From: Polyangia bacterium
GTDB taxonomy: Bacteria; Myxococcota_A; Polyangia; Nannocystales; Nannocystaceae
Direction: 5' to 3'
Assembly (NCBI GenBank): GCA_030429545.1
Contig: JAUIFF010000001.1
Coordinates: 1 to 64,000, forward strand
DNA: 64,000 nt
Part shown: positions 26,773-34,850 of the stretch, in pieces
Numbering within the stretch: position 1 is the stretch's first letter
Layout: every line of letters begins with the position of its first letter
The notes under the pieces: generated by a model
The model's database searches: none
The model's input: the letters and a program-made list of their open reading frames with translations, nothing else
Told to the model about the DNA's origin: nothing
Translations under genes and position numbers: made by a program

Positions 26773-28383
26773 TCAGTGGATCTGCGATCCCTGATCAAAC
26801 TGGGCCATTTCGGCGGCGAACTTGAGCAGGCCGGGGCCCCAGCCGCCCAAGATGTAGGTACCGCGGTAGAACTCGGGTACCAGGGTGTCCTGGTAACCCG
26901 CGACCTGGACGAGGAAGACCCGCACGTTGGGGTTGACCTCGTTGCGGTAGGCCGCGATCAACTTGGGCACGTCGATGTAGTTTGGCCGACCCGTCCAACC
27001 GTACTTGCGGTAGGACTTGGGATTGGTGCCATACAGCCCGCCGTGGCCGGCCTGCATGTCCGAGAACACAAACACGTTGTCCCAGTGCTGGCGCTCCTTG
27101 ATGGCCTTGTCCCAGAACAGCCAGATACCGTTTTCTGTACCCATACCGATGCCCTTGGCCAACTTCTCGGCGCGGTCGAGCTGGTCGAAGACCGAGGACC
27201 GATGCCGGATCGAGAAGGTCTCTAACCGGTCACCAAAGATACCGAGATGGCCGCCCTGCGAGCGCATCCCCGTGAGGATGCCGGTGAGGTTGGCAATCGT
27301 CGAGACCTTCATGGTCCCCATCGACGAGGTCGCGGTGCCCTGGGCCGAACCACTGTTGTCACAAAGTGACATGGTGCGACCGCGGAAAAACGGCATGTTG
27401 GTCAACGAAGTCATGAGGCAATCCTCGATGGCATCGCGGACCTTGGCCGGGGCGTCCTTGCCGATCGCCCGGTAGGCGCTGTAGTAGCGAAATGGCAACT
27501 GCTTGCCGGTCTTGGCCCCGTCGCACAACTTGTCGACGAATTCCTTGGGGTTGAGACCGGCGCCCAAAAGGTTACGCAGGTTTCGCAACAGGGCCATATG
27601 ACCCATCACGTTGAGCGCCTTCTGCCACGAGCGCTTGTTGCTGCCATTTGCAGATACAATCGCTTCCCAAGTACGGCCCGAGGTCCTGAGCTCACCGCGG
27701 GCGAGCTTGTCGACCGACCCGCTGCGCGGGTGGACCAGGTTGACAACGTCGACAGTCTTCTCGGACATCGACTCCAACCGGTACTTGGCCAGGGCGTAGT
27801 CGCCAAACCGCTGCAACGCGTCGCGCCAAGCCTTCTTGAGCGAGTTGGGGATTGGCTTGCCGTAGCGGTGAAGCTGGTAGGCCAAACCGACAGCAGGCTC
27901 GTCGGCGCGGGCGATGATCGAGGCGGCGTAGCGACGGACCAAACCGGTCCCGCGGACAGCCTCGTGGTTGGCGGCACGCACCAGGATAACCTGGGGCGTG
28001 GTGCGGATAAGCGACTCGTTGCGCAACCGCGAAGCCTCTTGCAAGGTTGCCTCTGGGTCATGTGCCAAAGCACAGTCGATCGCGTGCTCGATCATTTCGG
28101 CCGGCGTCTTGCCACGCCAATCCTGGGGATCGATAGCGTCGAGGGTCTCGCGCAGATGCTGAACATCGCGGTCATTGAGGCTCATCCGGTGGACGTGCCG
28201 ACGGGGCCGCGAATCCTTGGCGTCGCGGTGGTAGTACATCGGCTCGCCGAAGAAACACGACGAAGCTGCCATGCGCAGGCGAGCGATGGGGTCTTGGACC
28301 TTAAACGAAGTCCCACCCATCCAGTTGAGGTGATGCTTGGGGGACTTGCGACGCGAACGAGCCTTGCGTTGAAAAACAGCCAT
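26773..28383 (-). CDS. rsr: Ro60 orthologue (Rsr), TROVE domain RNA-binding protein
   Basis: 536 residues. The N-terminal two-thirds is a helical TROVE-like repeat domain (HTLR-like segments such as HLRETLDAIDPQDWRGKTP, NHEAVRGTGLVRRYAASII, ALQRFGDYALAKYRL and LRNLRNLLGAGL). The C-terminal domain is von Willebrand A-like with the metal motif DNSGSAQG (DxSxS) and FVFSDMQAG. Ro60 binds Y RNAs and misfolded RNAs; bacterial Rsr assists rRNA decay, for example with PNPase in Deinococcus. The start ATG 28383 has a strong AGGAGG ribosome-binding site; an in-frame start further upstream would lie in the Y RNA gene. A tRNA-like Y RNA lies immediately upstream on the same strand. Confidence 0.94.
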   Translation of the reverse strand: MAVFQRKARSRRKSPKHHLNWMGGTSFKVQDPIARLRMAASSCFFGEPMYYHRDAKDSRPRRHVHRMSLNDRDVQHLRETLDAIDPQDWRGKTPAEMIEHAIDCALAHDPEATLQEASRLRNESLIRTTPQVILVRAANHEAVRGTGLVRRYAASIIARADEPAVGLAYQLHRYGKPIPNSLKKAWRDALQRFGDYALAKYRLESMSEKTVDVVNLVHPRSGSVDKLARGELRTSGRTWEAIVSANGSNKRSWQKALNVMGHMALLRNLRNLLGAGLNPKEFVDKLCDGAKTGKQLPFRYYSAYRAIGKDAPAKVRDAIEDCLMTSLTNMPFFRGRTMSLCDNSGSAQGTATSSMGTMKVSTIANLTGILTGMRSQGGHLGIFGDRLETFSIRHRSSVFDQLDRAEKLAKGIGMGTENGIWLFWDKAIKERQHWDNVFVFSDMQAGHGGLYGTNPKSYRKYGWTGRPNYIDVPKLIAAYRNEVNPNVRVFLVQVAGYQDTLVPEFYRGTYILGGWGPGLLKFAAEMAQFDQGSQIH

Positions 28384-28390
28384 GATGTTT

Positions 28391-28397
28391 CCTCCTG
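28391..28397 (-). promoter_or_regulatory. Strong ribosome-binding site of rsr
   Basis: ACAGGAGG (about 28398-28391) precedes ATG 28383 by 7 nt and fixes the rsr start. It begins immediately after the T-run of the Y RNA terminator, so rsr is either translated from read-through transcripts or has its own short leader. Confidence 0.8.
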
Positions 28398-28398
28398 T

Positions 28399-28426
28399 AA
28401 AAAACCGACCTGCAATGCAGGCCGGT
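28399..28426 (-). terminator. Intrinsic terminator between Y RNA and rsr
   Basis: On the minus strand ACCGGCCTGC pairs with GCAGGTCGGT around loop ATT, followed by five to six T. It is a classical Rho-independent terminator, ends the Y RNA transcript and would attenuate rsr. Confidence 0.88.
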
Positions 28427-28650
28427 GCGAAAAGGTCCCGAGTGGGGGAGAACACTGAAAGCGGTGTTGTTTCGTACCTTGGAAAAAGAAGTAACCGCTA
28501 TCTCACTGCCCCCTCAGGGGATACCGGGAGCAGGATTCGAACCTGCAACCTACGTCTTAAGAAGAAGTAACCCCAATGCTCACTGCCGCCGAAACGGAGA
28601 ACCCTGCGCGGGGTGTTTTTCGTTGCTCTACCGTTGAGCTATCCCGGTGT
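28427..28650 (-). ncRNA. yrlA: tRNA-like Y RNA (YrlA type) with two Y modules
   Basis: On the minus strand a tRNA body spans 28648-28522: acceptor ACCGGGA/TCCCGGT, D-arm GCTC-AACGGTA-GAGC, T-arm GCAGG-TTCGAAT-CCTGC. In place of an anticodon arm, an insert of about 75 nt forms a module in which ACACCCC (28616-28610) and CAGGGTTCTCC face GGCAGTGAG and GGGGTTACTTC. A second copy follows the tRNA body (28510-28448) with strands in the opposite order: GGCAGTGAG...GCGGTTACTTC first, ACACCGC...CAGTGTTCTCC second. CCCC/GGGG versus CCGC/GCGG is a compensatory change. Vertebrate Y RNAs also contain AGUGAG near the Ro site. Location beside rsr supports the identity. RNase P processing at 28648 is possible. 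Confidence 0.85.
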
Positions 28651-28887
28651 GGATGCCCGGAGATAAAGCAGGGTCCGTACCAAGTTTGATTTTGAGTTGG
28701 TCATGTCTTAATAAAGTTATAAATATCAACATCTTGCTTGGCTTATGCAAAAAGTGAGCTCAATTTTGTTCCCAAACTTATCTCGAAAAAATTAGAAAAT
28801 TAGATAAATATATATCTGTAAATCTCTACTTCGCTAGAGCGAATTTGTCCGGTTGCCCAGGCTGGCAGCGGTATCATCACTCCCGCG
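28651..28887. promoter_or_regulatory. AT-rich divergent promoter region between Y RNA and fdhA
   Basis: About 237 nt without a gene. Positions 28680-28830 are strikingly AT-rich compared with the surrounding sequence, for example AAATATATATCTGTAAAT and TTATAAATATC. It separates the minus-strand Y RNA from the plus-strand formate dehydrogenase and is a natural site for two divergent promoters. No -35/-10 pair is unambiguous by eye. Confidence 0.45.
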
Positions 28888-31770
28888 ATGCCCCAGCCAT
28901 CAAACGCGCCCGAATCGTCCGCTGAAACCCCAAAAACGCCGGTGAAATCGACGGTCACGTTGTCGATCGACGGCCGCGAGGTGACAGTCGAGAAGGGGGC
29001 AACGGTTTGGGATGCGGCGCAAAAACTCGGGATTGAGATTCCGGTGTTGTGCCACGACCCGCGCTACCGGCCTGTTGGCGTGTGCCGGATGTGTGTTGTC
29101 GATGTCGGTGGACGTGTCCTTACAGCCAGTTGCGTGCGGCCGGCGGAGCAGGGCATGCAGGTCACCGCAACGTCGCCGGGCCTCGACAAGCACCGCAAGA
29201 TGTTGACCGCGTTGTTGATGGCTGACCAGCCGCAGACCCCGAGCCAGCGGCGGCCGCAGGGCAGTACACTGCATGTACTTGCAAATAACTATGGGGTCGC
29301 CGAGTCGACCGGTGCATGCGGCCCGCTGGGGTTGCCGCGTGGCAACGGGCGTGGCGTCGATAGGTCCTCGCCTGTTATCGGCGTTGACCACCAAGCATGC
29401 ATCCTGTGTGACCGCTGTATCCGTGGCTGTGACGAGTTGCAAAACAACGAGGTCATGACCCGGACTGGCAAGGGTTACTCGACCAAGATCGCGTTTGACC
29501 TCAACCAACCGATGGGTTCGAGCTCGTGTGTATCGTGTGGGGAGTGTATGGATGCGTGCCCGACCGATGCCCTGGTCAACCGCGAAATTGCAGCGCCGAT
29601 CAAACGCCCAGCCGCATTGAAACAGGTCGATACCCTGTGTCCGTATTGCGGGGTTGGGTGCAGTGTTACCGCCCATGTCGACGAGGAGCGCAACCAGGTT
29701 GCGTGGATCGACGGCCGTGACTCGCGGGTGAGCGACCGCCGGCTTTGCGTGAAGGGGCGCTACGGATTTGACTATGCAACCCATGCCCACCGGCTGACAG
29801 TGCCGTTGATCCGCCGCGACGACGCCTATCCCAAAGGGCCGCTTTCGGGTGCCGTCCGGCTAAAACGCGGACGTCGGCCGGGTGGACTTGTCGACTACCG
29901 CGAGGTCTTGCCCGCGTTTCGTGAAGCCACCTGGGACGAGGCGCTCGATTTGGTCGCCAGCAAACTCAAGGAGATCCGCGAGACCTACGGCGGCCAGGCG
30001 CTGGCTGGATTTGGCTCGGCCAAGTGCAGCAACGAAGAGGCTTACCTGTTTCAAAAGTTGGTACGGGTTGGGTTTAAAACCAACAACGTCGACCATTGTA
30101 CGCGCCTGTGCCATGCCTCTTCGGTTGCGGCCTTGATGGAAACCATTGGCTCTGGTGCCGTTTCGACGACTTTTCGCGATATCGAAAACAGTGATGTCGC
30201 GTTGCTGACGGGGACCAACACCACGGCCAACCACCCGGTTGCAGCAACGTTTTTCAAGCAGGCGGCCAAACGCGGGTGCAAGTTGATCGTCGTCGATCCG
30301 CACCGTCCGCGACTTGCCGACCACGCCTACCGCTACATCCGGATCAAGCCCGGGACCGATGTCGCGTTTTACAACGGGGTGATGCACGAGATCATCGCTC
30401 GTGGTCTCGTCGACGAGAAATTTGTGCGGGACCGTACGCTTAACTACGACGAGCTGTGCAAGGTTGTTGAGGACTACCCCCCGCGGGTGGCCGCCCAGAT
30501 CGCTGGAGTCACCGCCGAAGAAATCATTGACTGTGCAAATACATTTGGCTCTGCTAAGGCTGCCCTGGTGTTTTGGGGCATGGGCATCAGCCAGCATACC
30601 CACGGGACCGATAACGCCCGAAGTCTGATTTCGCTGGTGCTGATGACCGGCAACGTCGGGCGGCCAGGAACCGGTCTACACCCACTTCGCGGGCAAAACA
30701 ACGTACAAGGGGCGAGTGATGCCGGGCTCATTCCGATGGTCTACCCCGACTATCAGGGGGTCACCAGCGACGATGTTCGCAACAAGTTTGAGGCTGCATG
30801 GGGGACCGAGCTCGACCCGAAACCCGGCCTGACGGTCGTGGAAATCATGGCCGAGGCCCTCAAAAAAGACATCCGTGGGATGTACGTGATGGGGGAAAAC
30901 CCGTTTATCAGCGACCCCAATAGCAACAAGGTGCGCAAGGCCCTGTCGGCGCTCGACTTCTTGGTGGTACAAGATATTTTCCTGACGGAGACCGCCGAGT
31001 TTGCCGATGTCATTTTGCCGGCGTCTTCGTTTTTTGAAAAAACCGGTACATACACCAATACCGACCGCCGGGTGCAGATTGGCCGCCCGGTGTTGGAACT
31101 CCCGGGGCAGGCGCGGCACGATTGGAAAATCACCTGCGAAATCGGCAAACGCATGGGAGCGCCGGGGTTTGAGTTTGCTTCGGTCGAAGACGTGTTTGCC
31201 GAGTTTACTGGGCTCACGCGCAACTACGCCGGGTTGACCTACGAGCACCTGGGGCTCGAGGGCAAGCTGTGGCCGTGCCCCGACCCGGTAGGTACCGATG
31301 GCACGGTTGTGCTATTTGGCGAGAGTTTTCCGAGTGGTCGCGGAAAGTTTGTACCTGCAAATTTTGCCCCGGCGGCTGAGCTCCCAAGCCCCGAATATCC
31401 GATGGTGCTGACGACCGGTCGCCTGCTCGAGCACTGGCACACCGGCACCATGACGCGGCGCTCAAAAGCCCTGCACACGATCGAGGGCGAGCCCCATGTC
31501 GATATCCACCCGGAGGACATGAAAAAGCTCGGGGTTGTGGCCGACGACTGGGTCGATGTCACCAGCCGCCGCGGCTCAATTACCCTCAAAGTCCGTGCCA
31601 GCCTAGCTCCTGGGCGTGGGGCCGTGTTTATCCCGTTTTGTTGGCGCGAGGCTGCTGCCAACGTCCTGACCATCGACGAGCTCGACCCCGCGGGCAAGAT
31701 ACCCGAGTTCAAGTTTTGTGCTGTGCGTGTCGAAAAATCGCAACCCGGCGAAAGCTCGGCGGCCGAGTAA
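28888..31770 (+). CDS. fdhA: Formate dehydrogenase alpha subunit (NuoG-like N-terminus)
   Basis: 960 residues. The N-terminal [2Fe-2S] ferredoxin has Cys55, Cys66, Cys69 and Cys82, then a [4Fe-4S] segment (CILCDRCIRGC, SCVSCGECMDACP). The molybdopterin domain starts LCPYCGVGCSV, giving a further [4Fe-4S]. DHCTRLCHASSVAALMETIGSGA carries the active-site Cys and family His, and a C-terminal molybdopterin-binding domain follows. This is the FdhF/FdsA-type oxidoreductase that oxidises formate to CO2. No beta (diaphorase), gamma or fdhD gene is adjacent, so the electron acceptor is unclear. MoeA for the cofactor lies elsewhere in the window. Confidence 0.92.
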   Translation: MPQPSNAPESSAETPKTPVKSTVTLSIDGREVTVEKGATVWDAAQKLGIEIPVLCHDPRYRPVGVCRMCVVDVGGRVLTASCVRPAEQGMQVTATSPGLDKHRKMLTALLMADQPQTPSQRRPQGSTLHVLANNYGVAESTGACGPLGLPRGNGRGVDRSSPVIGVDHQACILCDRCIRGCDELQNNEVMTRTGKGYSTKIAFDLNQPMGSSSCVSCGECMDACPTDALVNREIAAPIKRPAALKQVDTLCPYCGVGCSVTAHVDEERNQVAWIDGRDSRVSDRRLCVKGRYGFDYATHAHRLTVPLIRRDDAYPKGPLSGAVRLKRGRRPGGLVDYREVLPAFREATWDEALDLVASKLKEIRETYGGQALAGFGSAKCSNEEAYLFQKLVRVGFKTNNVDHCTRLCHASSVAALMETIGSGAVSTTFRDIENSDVALLTGTNTTANHPVAATFFKQAAKRGCKLIVVDPHRPRLADHAYRYIRIKPGTDVAFYNGVMHEIIARGLVDEKFVRDRTLNYDELCKVVEDYPPRVAAQIAGVTAEEIIDCANTFGSAKAALVFWGMGISQHTHGTDNARSLISLVLMTGNVGRPGTGLHPLRGQNNVQGASDAGLIPMVYPDYQGVTSDDVRNKFEAAWGTELDPKPGLTVVEIMAEALKKDIRGMYVMGENPFISDPNSNKVRKALSALDFLVVQDIFLTETAEFADVILPASSFFEKTGTYTNTDRRVQIGRPVLELPGQARHDWKITCEIGKRMGAPGFEFASVEDVFAEFTGLTRNYAGLTYEHLGLEGKLWPCPDPVGTDGTVVLFGESFPSGRGKFVPANFAPAAELPSPEYPMVLTTGRLLEHWHTGTMTRRSKALHTIEGEPHVDIHPEDMKKLGVVADDWVDVTSRRGSITLKVRASLAPGRGAVFIPFCWREAAANVLTIDELDPAGKIPEFKFCAVRVEKSQPGESSAAE

Positions 31771-31773
31771 GCA

Positions 31774-32307
31774 ATGATCGAATTTGTCCTCGGTGTTGTG
31801 GCTGTGATCGGCGGGTATGGGATATTCCGCCTGTATCGGTCGCTGGCGGCGGCCCAGCGTTACCTCGAGGAGTCTGGCCAGGAGCCGCCGTTGCAGCTCG
31901 AACACTTGCCAGCCGATGTCGCCCGGGTTGCCCAGGACACACGGTCGCTTCGCTTGAGCCTCGAAGGTCCGCTACGTCAGGCCGAGGACCTGCTGCGTGT
32001 CGATTTGATGCGCACCCAGGATGATGTCGAGTCGGCCGCGCAGGTGTTTATGGACGCCTCACGCGAGGTTGCCGAGTGGTTGTACACGTTTGACCGCCTA
32101 CCCGAGGCCAAGCGCCGAGAGTTGCGAGATGCCGGCATTGGTCCCGAGCGGATCAGGGCGGCAATGGAGGCCGAGAACTGGGCGTTTGAACTTTCCAACC
32201 TCCGGGTTAAGGGCCGCCAGACAATGGACCTGCGGATCCGCAATATTGTCGAGGAACTCACGCGTGTCGAGGCGGCGTTGCAGACCCATTCGCGTGGCTA
32301 TCGCTAG
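31774..32307 (+). CDS. Small membrane-anchored coiled-coil protein
   Basis: 177 residues, family not recognised. Residues 2-21 form one hydrophobic helix (EFVLGVVAVIGGYGIFRLYRS), probably the membrane anchor. The rest is hydrophilic, helical and charged (Arg/Glu/Leu periodicity), fitting a coiled coil. The ATG is 3 nt after the fdhA stop, so the pair is co-transcribed. It could assist or localise the formate dehydrogenase; that is inference. Confidence 0.72.
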   Translation: MIEFVLGVVAVIGGYGIFRLYRSLAAAQRYLEESGQEPPLQLEHLPADVARVAQDTRSLRLSLEGPLRQAEDLLRVDLMRTQDDVESAAQVFMDASREVAEWLYTFDRLPEAKRRELRDAGIGPERIRAAMEAENWAFELSNLRVKGRQTMDLRIRNIVEELTRVEAALQTHSRGYR

Positions 32308-32372
32308 TGTCCGCTTGCAGGCCGAAACACACATTTCTTGCCAGTATCGACAACTTCGCGCAGGGTTGTGGG

Positions 32373-33512
32373 GTGCGTGGCTCCGTGTCGATTGTGGCGT
32401 TGATGTTGCTCGCGGCCTCGGCCGGGGCCTGTGGACCGCGGGCCCAGCAAGACCCCGCGAGCCCGCAACCAACCGCGGCCAGTGGGGTCGAGCCGGGTGT
32501 TGAAGCCCCAGGCGACGTACCTTCACAGGCTGAAGACCAGCCTGATAAGGTCGACACGGCAACAGCGAAGACCACTGACGGCGACGATGCTAAAAAACAT
32601 GTATCACCAAAAAAATCTGAGGCAATCGCCCGCGTGCTGGCGGCCAAGCCCGGGGATTCTACGTCGCTAGGCGCTCCCAACAACGGCGACCTCAAGGGGG
32701 GTATTGCCCTGCCGGCGACTGGCCCCGGTTACTTGGCAAACCCCAAAAAAGACCCGGACTCGCGCTATGGCACGGTAGAGCTTGTACAGGCAATTGTTCG
32801 TGCCGCCGAGGTTGTTGAACGCGAGTACCCCGGGGGGGAGTTGCTGGTAGGCGACCTCAGTCGGCCCGAGGGGGGCGTGATCAAGGGGCATGGCTCGCAC
32901 CAGGCGGGCCGCGATGTCGATGTGTTGTTTTACCTGCTCGACAGCGAAGGCAAGCCAATGCGCAGTGTCGCGGCGCCCCTCGACCCGGCGGGGGAGGGGA
33001 CCGATTACAAAGACCTCGCCGACCCGAGCGACGATGTCCCGGTGAAGATCGATGTACCACGTACCTGGAAGTTTATCGAAGCCCTGCTTGCCCAGGAACA
33101 AGTGTATGTGCAGAGGCTGTTTTTGGTCGAACATCTGCGCTCGATGTTGATTGATCATGCAACAAAGTCCGGTGCCCCCAAACCGATCATTGCACGCTTT
33201 GCCGACTTGACCTGCCAGCCAGGCTTCCCCCACGACGACCACCTGCACATTCGCCTGTTTTGCAGCCCCGAGGACATCTCAGCTGGCTGTCGGGACATGA
33301 AACCGATCTATCCGTGGCACCAGGAATTACTGAAGGCTGCCGGGGTGAAGGCCAAGCTCGCCAGTGGCAAGCGGCGTAAGGGAATCAAGCTGACAAGCAC
33401 AAAAGAGGCCCGCGCCAAGGCCGGGCCGATGCACCAGGACGTGGTCGACTTTCTCGACCGCCGCGAGGCGTGGGTCCGCAAACCGCATCCCGGGCGCAAG
33501 TACTGTCGGTAG
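32373..33512 (+). CDS. mepA: Penicillin-insensitive murein endopeptidase, lipoprotein
   Basis: 379 residues from GTG 32373, chosen because VRGSVSIVALMLLAASAGAC is a complete lipoprotein signal (lipobox AGAC); a GTG at 32307 gives an implausible long leader. After a Pro/Ala/Glu linker (about 20-100) comes the M74 MepA domain: GDLSRPEGGVIKGHGSHQAGRDVDV with the zinc His and Asp, and HDDHLHIRLFC with the later ligands. MepA cleaves D-alanyl-meso-diaminopimelate cross-links in peptidoglycan. It acts in the periplasm and here is probably lipid-anchored. Confidence 0.9.
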   Translation: MRGSVSIVALMLLAASAGACGPRAQQDPASPQPTAASGVEPGVEAPGDVPSQAEDQPDKVDTATAKTTDGDDAKKHVSPKKSEAIARVLAAKPGDSTSLGAPNNGDLKGGIALPATGPGYLANPKKDPDSRYGTVELVQAIVRAAEVVEREYPGGELLVGDLSRPEGGVIKGHGSHQAGRDVDVLFYLLDSEGKPMRSVAAPLDPAGEGTDYKDLADPSDDVPVKIDVPRTWKFIEALLAQEQVYVQRLFLVEHLRSMLIDHATKSGAPKPIIARFADLTCQPGFPHDDHLHIRLFCSPEDISAGCRDMKPIYPWHQELLKAAGVKAKLASGKRRKGIKLTSTKEARAKAGPMHQDVVDFLDRREAWVRKPHPGRKYCR

Positions 33513-33551
33513 GCCACTTGCCGGAGCCGTGGATCTACGTTCGAGCCACAC

Positions 33552-34154
33552 CTACGCGGGCAAAAATGCCCTCAGGGTAATCGAGATACGTCTGCCAATG
33601 TCGCGCGCAAAGTGGGGGACCTCGTGGGTCCATCGAAGATTGGTGGCGTAGGGAAGGATGAACACAGTGCCGTGCTTGGCCTCAAAGTCGTGACGCTCGT
33701 CGCCACGCCATTTTCGCAGGCGAAAGGTCCGGGTTTCACCAAGTGAGATCGTCACGATGGGTGCCCCAACGACCATGTTCCGCGTACTATCTCGATGTCG
33801 GCCGATGTAGTGACGACAGGCGGCGTCGTACCAGTTGAGCAGGATTCCATTCAGTTGACCGTGGATCTGATGTTTGGACCAATGCAGCAAAGGCTCGAGG
33901 ATGTTCGGCACGGGCAAGGCACGGTTGGTACGACCGGTGTAGTGGTAGTCCATGCCGTAGGCCTGTTGCCAGCGCGGTGTCTTGACCCGGCGACCATGGA
34001 TCGAAATCTCGTGGTAGTCGGCCGGATGCAGTTGCCACAACGCGTCGAGTTGGGCCTGCCCGATCGCGATGTCGGCCGGCAACGACCCACTAAAAAATGC
34101 GTCGTCACCGAGTCGGTGTTGATACATCTGAATGTGGGCGTAGTCGGTTGGCAT
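33552..34154 (-). CDS. AlkB-like 2-oxoglutarate/Fe(II) dioxygenase
   Basis: 200 residues. HRDST supplies the HxD iron ligands, THEVP the distal His and RRISITLR the 2-oxoglutarate-binding arginines. YIGRHRDSTRNMVVGAPIV and ISLGETRTFRLRKW are typical of AlkB homologues, which remove alkyl lesions from nucleic-acid bases by oxidative demethylation. The N-terminus lacks the long E. coli AlkB lid, as in many AlkB-like proteins. It lies convergent to mepA. Confidence 0.9.
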   Translation of the reverse strand: MPTDYAHIQMYQHRLGDDAFFSGSLPADIAIGQAQLDALWQLHPADYHEISIHGRRVKTPRWQQAYGMDYHYTGRTNRALPVPNILEPLLHWSKHQIHGQLNGILLNWYDAACRHYIGRHRDSTRNMVVGAPIVTISLGETRTFRLRKWRGDERHDFEAKHGTVFILPYATNLRWTHEVPHFARDIGRRISITLRAFLPA

Positions 34155-34850
34155 GGGTGGAGCCTAGCAGGGGCATGGCCAACGAAGGAGTCTGGACCCG
34201 CGCACCTGCTCGCGTGTGGCCAGGCTGTTTTGTCGCAGGTTGGGTGGAAACACTGGGGCGCGAACAGGCGTCTATGGTTTGTCGCGGCGGTCTCCATGCA
34301 GGTGTCGCGTGGCCAGCGGACATACAGCGGAGCACGTACAACGCAGACCATTGAGTATGTTTTTGAGATCCGAGTTGGTCCCACCCTTCAAATGTGTGTG
34401 TGGCCCCTAGGCCCCATTAAAGATGTTGATACATGTAAAAATTGCGTGGCGACATGCCCCGTGCCGTATCGGTCGAGGTGGTTGGAATTGGAAAAAACAT
34501 GTTCAAATGGACATGTATATGAATATGTCCTACCCCAAAAATGGAGCGAATTAAGGTGCGCATGACAATGTCTTATAGGTCATGTTTCCCGGAGAAACGC
34601 TTGCGGGGACGGCCTGGAAGCCAGTGGGGGGTACAAGAGACAGGTCGCAAAGTCGACGCTAGGCCTAGCTCTCCTGCTAAATTATACGGGTGGAGCATGT
34701 TGCAGGTTGTCGACGTATCGATTGCGCCGCCCCGCCGGTCGTTTCGTTTGCGGTACAACTTTGGAAGGCTTCTACAGCCGCTTTGGTTTCGCCGCGACTC
34801 AACACCATTTACACGCGCCGTCCTGCGGGAAAGTCCTGGGTTGTTGAAAC
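34155..34850. other. Intergenic region upstream of the GGDEF gene
   Basis: About 700 nt between the alkB-like start and the GGDEF gene. Open frames here are short or shadow alkB; I see no convincing gene. The middle (34390-34590) is AT-richer than its surroundings and holds GGACAT (34509-34514) and ATGTCC (34525-34530), an inverted repeat with a 10-nt spacer that could be an operator. It is the long shared upstream region of two divergently oriented genes. Confidence 0.4.

Noticed and set aside
28551..28623. Group I or other intron inside the tRNA-like gene
   Set aside because: Too short for a group I intron and the segment itself is a duplicated Y-like stem; no splice-site signals seen.
28522..28648. 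An ordinary tRNA gene (acceptor, D-arm and T-arm match)
   Set aside because: There is no anticodon arm; a module of about 75 nt with Y RNA features occupies its place, and rsr is adjacent.
33795..34565. 256-residue plus-strand open frame opposite the AlkB-like gene
   Set aside because: The antisense AlkB-like protein has intact catalytic motifs; this frame has none.
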